Of a stretch of 25,480 nt of DNA, positions 8,279 through 14,680 are shown in pieces (the first letter of the stretch is position 1; each line of letters opens with the position of its first letter). Source of the DNA: CANNDT01 sp945876205 (GTDB lineage Bacteria; Acidobacteriota; Vicinamibacteria; Vicinamibacterales; UBA2999). The notes beneath the pieces are model-generated. The model was not told the DNA's origin, made no database searches, and saw only the letters and a list, made by a program, of their open reading frames with translations. The DNA is taken from positions 1 through 25,480 of the forward strand of contig CANNDT010000065.1 of the NCBI GenBank assembly GCA_947503365.1, written 5' to 3'. The translations under genes were made by a program, and so were the position numbers.

Positions 8279-8583
8279 CGACCGTACTTACTTGATGACG
8301 AGAGCCGGGAGATCGCAGATGAAGCGAAGCGAGCGCGGATAGTCACACACATTGTAGATATAGCGACAGCACTCATCAGACAGTCCGCCATCGGCCGCGA
8401 CGAGGCTGAAATGCTGGTCGCAAGCGGTCGCGATCAGATCTTTCGTCTCTCTTCCCGGACGGCGAGGAAACCTACGAAGTCGTTTATGCGCGTCGCTTTA
8501 GGCGATTGATCGATGAGTTCTCGCAATCGTCGCTTGGCCGTCCGGGCCTGTCGGGAGGGCGTCTCTATCCGGTCGCAGGCTGA
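8279..8583 (+). pseudogene. Possible frameshifted gene remnant
   Basis: Immediately after the TAG of the preceding gene, the same plus-strand frame stays open to 8506 and reads like a protein (IVTHIVDIATALIRQSAIG, then DEAEMLVASGRDQIFRL). At a CTCTCT run near 8446-8451 the protein-like reading switches frame and continues as FPDGEETYEVVYARRFRRLI up to a stop at 8581. Dropping two bases would join them into one product of about 100 residues. No start codon or ribosome site fits. The antisense strand is also open over part of this stretch, so the strand is not certain. This is inference from reading frames only. Confidence 0.35.
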
Positions 8584-8897
8584 GGCTGTCTCGCCACAAT
8601 CGGCGACTTTTGCTGTCCTCTTCACAGGACGACGTAGGCAAAAACTTCACAGCGCCTCTGAGCGTCTTAACCCCTGAGCACCACGGACGGTTCGATCATC
8701 CATCTGCTGTAACTCGCAGATATAGATGGCTTTGAGTTTCGTTAAGCTGAGCCGATCGGAGATGGTGGCGGCGATAGCCAGTCCTTGGAACTCACTGATT
8801 CAGCAAGCACGCGACATATAGGCATTCCAATTGCATATATGAGCGGCACAACCAGTCGCCCCGCATAAGGGGCAGACGTAGAAGGAGCGGCAGCATC
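8584..8897. other. Low-GC intergenic stretch upstream of the DksA-like gene
   Basis: Together with 8279-8583 this forms about 620 bp at roughly 55% GC by my count, against about 65% in the flanking genes. No complete gene is supported. A minus-strand frame is open from 8799 to 8650 (it includes LSLTKLKAIYICELQQM) but lacks a start and may be a decayed fragment. A small hairpin (GCCCC 8858-8862 with GGGGC 8869-8873) lies just before the next gene. No convincing promoter pair was found, although one must exist for the gene at 8898. Confidence 0.5.
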
Positions 8898-9350
8898 ATG
8901 GCGACGACGACAAAGCGGGTGAAAACAGCGGTGAAAGAGAGCCGCCACGGCGAGCTCAAGCAGATGCTGGAAGACCGCCGTCGCGAGTTGATGAACGAAG
9001 TGCAGGGACGGATTCGCGACGTCCGCACCGAGGGCGTCAAGGATCGTGAGGTGCTCGACCAGGGCGAGAGCTCTGAGGTCGACATCCAGGAAGATATCGA
9101 GTTTGCCCTCATCCAGATGAAGTCAGAGACCCTCAACAAGATCAATGAGGCCCTCCGGCGGACGGAAGAAGGCACTTACGGCAACTGCTTCGAGTGCGGC
9201 GATGAAATCGCGCAGGCTCGCCTCCGGGCGCTGCCGTTCGCGGTGCGCTGCAAGGACTGCGAAGAGGCCCGTGAGAACGCCGAGCAGCGCGAGCGCATGG
9301 TGGCACAGAAGAGCCGCTCATCGGCGCTGTTCTTCGACATGTCGAACTAA
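8898..9350 (+). CDS. DksA/TraR-family zinc-finger transcription regulator
   Basis: 150-residue member of the DksA/TraR family. These proteins enter the secondary channel of RNA polymerase and, with ppGpp, redirect transcription. The N-terminal two thirds form a predicted coiled coil (HGELKQMLEDRRRELMNEV through IQMKSETLNKINEALRRTEE). This is followed by the family finger GTYGNCFECGDEIAQARL and CKDC, a C4 zinc site (CxxC-17-CxxC). An acidic segment, DQGESSEVDIQEDIE, lies in the coiled-coil tip region. The C-terminal extension ends SSALFFDMSN. AAGGAG lies 10 nt before the ATG. A clear terminator follows, so it is probably monocistronic. A functional link with the Rel/SpoT protein in this window is plausible from family knowledge; true DksA versus paralogue cannot be settled here. 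Confidence 0.9.
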   Translation: MATTTKRVKTAVKESRHGELKQMLEDRRRELMNEVQGRIRDVRTEGVKDREVLDQGESSEVDIQEDIEFALIQMKSETLNKINEALRRTEEGTYGNCFECGDEIAQARLRALPFAVRCKDCEEARENAEQRERMVAQKSRSSALFFDMSN

Positions 9351-9357
9351 GACAAAT

Positions 9358-9391
9358 CGTTCGAACCGTTCGGACGTTCGGATCGTTATGA
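9358..9391 (+). repeat. Short tandem CGTTCG-type repeat between the DksA-like gene and lon
   Basis: Three units CGTTCGAA (9358-9365), CGTTCGGA (9367-9374) and CGTTCGGA (9375-9382), plus a degenerate fourth CGTTATGA (9384-9391). The fourth overlaps a -10-like TATGAT at 9387-9392. Could be a protein-binding site for lon control, or chance. Confidence 0.4.
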
Positions 9392-9392
9392 T

Positions 9393-9424
9393 AAGGCGGC
9401 CTCGTGAGGCCGCCTTTTCTATTT
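9393..9424 (+). terminator. Rho-independent terminator after the DksA-like gene
   Basis: AAGGCGGCC (9393-9401) pairs perfectly with GGCCGCCTT (9408-9416) around TCGTGA, followed by a T-rich tail from 9415. It ends 11 nt before the Lon start codon, so Lon must be transcribed from a site very close to its ATG or by read-through. Confidence 0.85.
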
Positions 9425-9435
9425 GTGGGCTATTG

Positions 9436-11874
9436 ATGAGCGAACGCGACGACACACTCGACCTCGAGGAAATCTCGACCGGCGATCGGCCAATCGACGT
9501 GCCCGAAGAGTTGCCGATCCTGCCGCTGCGCGACACCGTCCTCTTTCCCAACTCCTTCATGCCGCTGGCCGTGGCCAGGGAGAGCTCGGTTCGCCTCATC
9601 GACGAAGCGATCTCGAGCGGCAAGCTGATTGGCGTCTTCACGCAGCGCGATGCCTCGGTTGAAGAACCGCAGCAGGACGATCTCTACAACGTCGGCACCG
9701 CCAGCCACATCCACAAGATGTTCAAGCTGCCCGACGGCAGCCTTCGGTTGATCGTGCAGGGCCTTTCCCGGCTCACGCTCAACGAAGTGACCGAGACGCG
9801 TCCCTATCTGCGCGCGAAAGTCAGCCCGGCGCCGGAAGCGCTCAACGACGCCGATCGCCTCGAGATCGATGCGCTGCTCCGCAACATCAAGACGAATTTC
9901 CAGCAGGTGGTGTCGCTGTCGCCGCTCCTCTCCGACGACCTGCAGACGCTGGCGGCCAACATCACCGAGCCGGGCCGGCTTGCCGATTTCATCGCCTCGA
10001 GCCTGACGACGGTGGCCACGTCGGTGAAGCAGGAAGTGCTCGAGACCCAGGACGTGCGCGGGCGGATGGACAACCTCAACCGGATCCTGATCAAGGAGCT
10101 CGAGGTGCTCGAGCTCGGGTCGAAGATCCAGTCGCAGGTGCAATCCGAGGTTGGCAAGAACCAGCGCGAGTACTTCCTTCGCGAACAGCTCAAGGCCATC
10201 CAGAAAGAGCTCGGCGAGGGCGACGACCAGACCAAGGACGTCGAAGAGCTCCGCGAAAAGATCGACGCCGCCGGCCTGCCCGAAGTCGTGAAGAAGGAAG
10301 CGCTGCGCGAGCTCGATCGCTTGTCGAAGATGCCCGTGGCGGCCGCTGAGTACACCGTCTCCCGCACCTACCTCGATTGGATCGTGGCGCTGCCGTGGCA
10401 GAAGCGCACCGAGGAGATCATCGATCTGCCGAAGACCAAGCAGACGCTCGACGCGGATCACTCCGGCCTCGAAAAGCCGAAAGACCGCATCCTCGAGTAT
10501 CTGGCGGTGCGGAAGCTGAATCCGGAGATCAAGGGCCCGATCCTGTGCCTGGTCGGACCTCCTGGCGTCGGCAAGACGTCGCTGGCGCGCTCGGTCGCCC
10601 ACGCGCTCGATCGCAAGTTCGTGCGCGTCTCGCTCGGCGGCATGCGCGACGAAGCGGAAATTCGCGGCCACCGCCGCACCTATATCGGCGCGCTTCCGGG
10701 ACAGATCATCCAGGGGCTGCGGCGGGCCGAGTCGAAGAACCCCGTGTTCATCCTCGACGAGATCGACAAGCTCGGCTCGGACTTCCGCGGCGACCCCGCA
10801 TCAGCGCTGCTCGAAGTTCTCGATCCCGAACAGAATTCGACGTTCCGGGATCACTACCTCGATGTCCCCTTCGACCTCTCGGAGGTGCTCTTCATCACGA
10901 CCGCCAACGTGCTCGATCCGGTGCCGCCGGCGCTGCGCGATCGCATGGAAGTGCTGGAGATCGCCGGCTACACGGAGGAAGAGAAGCTGTCGATCGCCCG
11001 CGACCACTTGGTCCAGAAGCAGATCAAGAACCACGGCCTGACGCCGGAGCAGCTGATGATCACCGACGCGGCCATTAGCGCCGTGATTCGCGGCTATACC
11101 CGCGAAGCCGGCGTCCGCAACCTCGAACGCGAGATCAGCGCACTCTTCCGCAAGGCCGCGCGCCGGCGTGCCGAAGGAAACGAGGCGCCCCTCACCATCA
11201 CCCCCGACGTCGTCATCGAGCTGCTTGGCGCTCCGTCGTTTCTCGACGAGGAGATGGAAGAGCGGACGAAGGAGCCGGGCGTGGCGATTGGATTGGCGTG
11301 GACGCCGGCGGGCGGCGACGTCCTCTTCATCGAAGCATCACGGATGGCGGGCACCGGTACGCTCACGCTGACCGGCCAGCTCGGCGACGTCATGAAAGAG
11401 TCGGCTCGCGCGGCACTCTCGTGGTTCCGCGCGCACGCGGCGTCGTACGGAGCTGAGCCGGACTTCTTCAAGAATGCCGAGATTCACCTTCACGTGCCCT
11501 CGGGCGCGATCCCGAAGGATGGACCGTCAGCGGGCGTGACGATTGCCACCGCGCTCGCCTCAGAGCTCACGCGGCGTCCCGTGCGCGGCGATATCGCGAT
11601 GACCGGCGAGATTACGCTGTCGGGCCGGGTCCTGCCGGTGGGCGGCATCAAGGAAAAGGTGCTGGCGGCCCGTCGCGTCGGGATTCGTGAAGTGATCATG
11701 CCGCGGCAGAACGAGAAGAACGTCAACGAGGACCTGAGCCCGGAACTCCGCAAGGAGCTCACGATTCACTTCGTGCAGAGCGTGGACGAGGTGCTGCTGC
11801 TGGCGCTCCTGCCCGCGCCGAAGACCACGGGACTCAAGAAGACCGAGCGCCGCGTTCAGTCGCGCGTCCAGTAA
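9436..11874 (+). CDS. lon: ATP-dependent Lon protease
   Basis: Hexameric AAA+ serine protease that degrades misfolded and regulatory proteins in the cytosol. 812 residues, full length for LonA. The N-terminal LAN substrate-binding domain covers about 25-215 (LPILPLRDTVLFPNSFMPL). The AAA+ module has Walker A GPPGVGKT (374-381) and Walker B VFILDEID (437-444). The protease domain has S698 in DGPSAG and K741 in GGIKEK, the Ser-Lys dyad at the usual 43-residue spacing. ATG 9436 is chosen because it opens MSERDDTLD just before the conserved domain; the same frame runs much further upstream, but through the DksA-like gene and the terminator. There is no good ribosome site. The stop is 9 nt from the stop of the convergent NUDIX gene. 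Confidence 0.97.
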   Translation: MSERDDTLDLEEISTGDRPIDVPEELPILPLRDTVLFPNSFMPLAVARESSVRLIDEAISSGKLIGVFTQRDASVEEPQQDDLYNVGTASHIHKMFKLPDGSLRLIVQGLSRLTLNEVTETRPYLRAKVSPAPEALNDADRLEIDALLRNIKTNFQQVVSLSPLLSDDLQTLAANITEPGRLADFIASSLTTVATSVKQEVLETQDVRGRMDNLNRILIKELEVLELGSKIQSQVQSEVGKNQREYFLREQLKAIQKELGEGDDQTKDVEELREKIDAAGLPEVVKKEALRELDRLSKMPVAAAEYTVSRTYLDWIVALPWQKRTEEIIDLPKTKQTLDADHSGLEKPKDRILEYLAVRKLNPEIKGPILCLVGPPGVGKTSLARSVAHALDRKFVRVSLGGMRDEAEIRGHRRTYIGALPGQIIQGLRRAESKNPVFILDEIDKLGSDFRGDPASALLEVLDPEQNSTFRDHYLDVPFDLSEVLFITTANVLDPVPPALRDRMEVLEIAGYTEEEKLSIARDHLVQKQIKNHGLTPEQLMITDAAISAVIRGYTREAGVRNLEREISALFRKAARRRAEGNEAPLTITPDVVIELLGAPSFLDEEMEERTKEPGVAIGLAWTPAGGDVLFIEASRMAGTGTLTLTGQLGDVMKESARAALSWFRAHAASYGAEPDFFKNAEIHLHVPSGAIPKDGPSAGVTIATALASELTRRPVRGDIAMTGEITLSGRVLPVGGIKEKVLAARRVGIREVIMPRQNEKNVNEDLSPELRKELTIHFVQSVDEVLLLALLPAPKTTGLKKTERRVQSRVQ

Positions 11875-11883
11875 GCACGCCCG

Positions 11884-12426
11884 TCAGGGCCTGCCGATCC
11901 AATACAGGGCGGCGACGGTCTTCATGTCGACGATCTCGCCACGGTCGACCATGGCGTGCATCTCGCCAACCGTGAACGCTTTCGATTCGATGTCCTCATC
12001 TTCGTCCGGCTCGGCGGCCGCATCGCCGTCCGCCGGCGTCCGCAGCCCGGTGAGCCGGTAAAAATTCATCTCTTCATCGCAGAATCCTGGCGACGGAAAC
12101 AGCGATCCGATCTTGTTAACGCTCGACGGGATCAGCCCGATCTCCTCCTGGCATTCGCGCGCCGCGGCCTTCTGCGGATCCTCTCCGTGCTCGAGGCTGC
12201 CGGCCGGGAGCTCCCAGACCGATCGCCCGATCGGATGCCGGTATTGCCGGACGAGGATGATCCGGCCGTCGCCGGTGACCGGCACGAGCACCACCGATCC
12301 AGGATGGCGGACGATTTCGGCCTCGAGACGCCCGCCCTTTGGCAGGGTGATCGTCTCGACCTGGACCGTGAAGATCCGCCCCTCGAATACCTTCAGGATC
12401 TGCTGCGGAACGATTGGTCTATCCAT
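11884..12426 (-). CDS. NUDIX hydrolase, ADP-ribose pyrophosphatase-like
   Basis: 180-residue NUDIX enzyme, probably cleaving ADP-ribose or another nucleoside diphosphate derivative to AMP plus a phosphate product. The complete box GX5EX7REUXEEXGU is visible (GSLEHGEDPQKAAARECQEE, then IGL), preceded by the ADP-ribose-type WELPAG and RQYRHP segments. ATG 12426 is chosen: it overlaps the rluD stop by 8 nt and gives MDRPIVPQQ directly before the conserved core, whereas a longer in-frame extension would run back inside rluD. Last gene of the ileS-lspA-lgt-rluD run. The exact substrate is not determinable here. Confidence 0.9.
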   Translation of the reverse strand: MDRPIVPQQILKVFEGRIFTVQVETITLPKGGRLEAEIVRHPGSVVLVPVTGDGRIILVRQYRHPIGRSVWELPAGSLEHGEDPQKAAARECQEEIGLIPSSVNKIGSLFPSPGFCDEEMNFYRLTGLRTPADGDAAAEPDEDEDIESKAFTVGEMHAMVDRGEIVDMKTVAALYWIGRP

Positions 12427-13378
12427 TGTCAGACTCTTCGTCCTTCCAGCCGGGAATATCCTCCAGGACGGACATGAGATCGGCGGGCAGCGGCGTGGTG
12501 AACTCGAGCCGTCGTCGGTCTCTCGGGTGGTGGAACACCAGCCGCTCGGCGTGGAGAAACGGACGCTCCAGCCGCTGCACGGCGCGAATATCTCCGGCCA
12601 CCCGGCGATGCGCCCCGCCGTAGAGCGTGTCACCGACAATTGGATGTCCGATGGCACTGAGGTGGACGCGGATCTGATGCGTGCGTCCGGTGTGTATCGC
12701 CACCTGGCACAGCGTGACGCCCGCGAGATGTTTCGCGCGGGTGATGCGGGTCACCGCGTGCCGCGCATGCTTGGCGCGCGCCGACATCTTCTGCCGATTC
12801 GCGGGGTCGCGGCCGATCGCGGCATCGATCCGCCTGCCCGCTTGCACGACGCCCCAGACAAGCGCGACGTATTCCTTCTCGATCTCGCGATCGTGAAACT
12901 GGCGCGCGAGCTCCTGGTGCGCGGCGTCGTTCTTGGCGACCACCATGACGCCAGACGTGCCGCGATCGAGCCGGTGGACGATCCCCGGCCGCATCTCGCC
13001 GCCAATGCCGCTCAGGTCAGTGAGGTGGTGGAGCAGGGCGTTCACGAGCGTGCCCGACGCGTGTCCGGCGCCGGGATGGACCACCATTCCCGCAGGCTTG
13101 TTCAACACCGCGAGATCGGCGTCCTGGTAGATGATCTCGAGCGGCAACGCTTCGCCTTCGAGCCGTGAAGGTGCCGCATCCTGGACGACGACCGTGACCC
13201 GGTCGCCCTCGTGCACAGCCAGGTTGGCGCGCGCCTCCTTGCGGGGCAGCGTGACGTGGCCAAGGGCGATCAGTTTCTGGATCTGCGACCGCGAGTGCTG
13301 CTCGAGGACTAGTACAAGAAACCGATCGAGCCGCTGCCCGTCGTACTCAGCTGGAACGATGAACTCGATGGATTCCAC
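12419..13378 (-). CDS. rluD: RluA-family pseudouridine synthase, probably RluD (23S rRNA)
   Basis: Converts uridine to pseudouridine in 23S rRNA (RluD acts on helix 69). 319 residues: an N-terminal S4 RNA-binding domain (about 15-65, RLDRFLVLVLEQHSRSQIQK) and the catalytic domain with HRLDRGTSG, in which D138 is the nucleophile, then RTHQIRVHLSAIGHPIVGD and the LYGG signature. S4 plus this catalytic domain fits RluD or RluC; RluD is preferred by length and motif style. Start GTG at 13378, 3 nt after the lgt stop; there is no strong ribosome site, so translation is probably coupled. Overlaps the NUDIX gene by 8 nt. Confidence 0.9.
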   Translation of the reverse strand: MESIEFIVPAEYDGQRLDRFLVLVLEQHSRSQIQKLIALGHVTLPRKEARANLAVHEGDRVTVVVQDAAPSRLEGEALPLEIIYQDADLAVLNKPAGMVVHPGAGHASGTLVNALLHHLTDLSGIGGEMRPGIVHRLDRGTSGVMVVAKNDAAHQELARQFHDREIEKEYVALVWGVVQAGRRIDAAIGRDPANRQKMSARAKHARHAVTRITRAKHLAGVTLCQVAIHTGRTHQIRVHLSAIGHPIVGDTLYGGAHRRVAGDIRAVQRLERPFLHAERLVFHHPRDRRRLEFTTPLPADLMSVLEDIPGWKDEESDNG

Positions 13379-13381
13379 GGC

Positions 13382-14197
13382 TTACGCCGCGGCTTTACGG
13401 CGGCGCTGCATTTCCTGAGGCGTCGTCGGCGCGGATTTCGCCAGCCAGACGAGCATCGCCAGGCTGAGCGGCGCCAGCACGAGTGAGATGAACTGCGATG
13501 TCGAGAAGATGCCCAGGACCGTGCCGCGCGGGTCGCCACGGTAGTTCTCGATGATGTAGCGCGAGATCGCGTAGAGAAACATGTAGCCCCAGAACGTACG
13601 GCCCGGGAACGGGCGGCCGCGTCGCTCGGTTGCGAGCAGGACCAGCAGGATCAACAGCTCCGCCCCGGCTTCGTAGATCTGGGTTGGATGCAGCGGGATG
13701 CCCAGCGGTGTGCCGACGTTGGCCGCCGCGAGCGGGTTGGTGAACGTGATACCCCACGGCAGCGAGGTCGGCCGCCCGTAGCAGCAGCCGGCCGCCAGGC
13801 ACCCGAGCCTGCCGGTGACGTGGCCAAGTGCGATGCCCGGCGCGAAGACGTCGCAGGTCGTCCAGAGCGGAAGGCGATGCTTGTTGACGTACCAGAAGGC
13901 CACCAGCACCGCGAGGATCAGCCCGCCGTAGAACACGCCGCCGGACCGCGCCAGCGACATCAAATCGGCGGGCGACTGGCGGAACTGGTCGAAATCGACG
14001 ACCAGCAGCAGAAGCTTGGCGCCGATCAGCGCCGCGATGATGATGTAGATGCCGAGGTCGAGCACGCGGTTGGCGTCGAGGCCCCATGCCCGCGCGCGCC
14101 GCATCGCCAGCCACAGCCCTACCAGGTACGAGATCGCGAGCAGCACCCCGTACGAATAGACGGTGATCGGTCCGAGACTAAACAGCTCTGGATACAC
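13382..14197 (-). CDS. lgt: Prolipoprotein diacylglyceryl transferase
   Basis: Inner-membrane enzyme that transfers diacylglyceryl from phosphatidylglycerol to the lipobox Cys of prolipoproteins. 271 residues with about seven membrane segments. The family N-terminus (LFSLGPITVYSYGVLL) and the Lgt signature GHVTGRLGCLAAGCCYGRP (125-143, with the essential Arg at 130) are clear, as is LHPTQIYEA at about 169-176. The GCC-type signature is the form seen in several non-proteobacterial lineages. The start is GTG 14197, giving the canonical N-terminus and overlapping the lspA end by 20 nt. It acts before LspA, encoded directly upstream. Confidence 0.95.
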   Translation of the reverse strand: MYPELFSLGPITVYSYGVLLAISYLVGLWLAMRRARAWGLDANRVLDLGIYIIIAALIGAKLLLLVVDFDQFRQSPADLMSLARSGGVFYGGLILAVLVAFWYVNKHRLPLWTTCDVFAPGIALGHVTGRLGCLAAGCCYGRPTSLPWGITFTNPLAAANVGTPLGIPLHPTQIYEAGAELLILLVLLATERRGRPFPGRTFWGYMFLYAISRYIIENYRGDPRGTVLGIFSTSQFISLVLAPLSLAMLVWLAKSAPTTPQEMQRRRKAAA

Positions 14198-14678
14198 GGG
14201 GCCGTCCTACTCCAAGGATGTCGAGAATCATCAGCACTACACCGAAGGTGATGGCGGCATCCGCCACATTGAACGCCCAGAAGTGCCAACCGCGCCAGTA
14301 GAAATCAACGAAGTCGATCACGTAGCCGTAGCGGATCCGATCGATGAGGTTGCCGGCCGCCCCGCCGACGATGAGCGCGAGGCCCATCCGCGCCAGCCGC
14401 TGCGAGGCCGGGAGCATCATCGCGTACGCGGCAAGACCGGCGAGGGCGACGGTGGCCACGAGGGCAAGGATCGCCGTCTTGAACGGGAAATCCATCGTAT
14501 TCATCATCCCGAAGGCGGCGCCCGCGTTGTGCACCCGCGTCAGGTCCAGGAAGCCGGCGATGACTTCCGTCCCCTGGTGCAGCTCGAACGATGACCGTAC
14601 CATCGCCTTGGTAATCTGATCCATCACCACGACGATCGCGGCGATCCACAGCTCGCGAGCGGGAACTCGGGAAGCCAC
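14178..14678 (-). CDS. lspA: Lipoprotein signal peptidase II
   Basis: Membrane aspartyl protease that removes the signal peptide from diacylglyceryl-prolipoproteins. 166 residues with four hydrophobic segments. The family blocks are present: MDQITK (19-24), NAGAAFGM (51-58), GNLIDRI with catalytic D113, and FNVADAAITFG with catalytic D140. The start is set at GTG 14678, 2 nt after the ileS TGA; the same frame extends into ileS but the extra residues do not resemble LspA. Overlaps lgt by 20 nt, so the two lipoprotein-processing enzymes are probably translationally coupled. Confidence 0.95.
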   Translation of the reverse strand: MASRVPARELWIAAIVVVMDQITKAMVRSSFELHQGTEVIAGFLDLTRVHNAGAAFGMMNTMDFPFKTAILALVATVALAGLAAYAMMLPASQRLARMGLALIVGGAAGNLIDRIRYGYVIDFVDFYWRGWHFWAFNVADAAITFGVVLMILDILGVGRPRVSRAV

Positions 14679-14680
14679 GA

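Noticed and set aside
8288..8497. Minus-strand open stretch opposite the putative remnant, ending in PALVIK-stop
   Set aside because: It reads acceptably as protein and has slightly higher third-position GC, but it has no start and no continuation upstream in the same frame; kept only as a reason for doubt about the remnant's strand.
8434..8625. 63-codon minus-strand ORF starting MKRTAKVADC
   Set aside because: No ribosome site or promoter and no family resemblance; the plus-strand reading across the same bases is more protein-like, though neither is secure.
9145..9435. Longer Lon N-terminus starting inside the DksA-like gene
   Set aside because: The extension would pass through the terminator hairpin and a different gene in another frame, and encodes Arg/Ser-rich sequence unlike Lon.
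9430..10671. 413-codon open frame antisense to lon
   Set aside because: Lies opposite the conserved Lon N-terminal and AAA+ coding sequence; no recognisable protein features. A codon-structure artefact.
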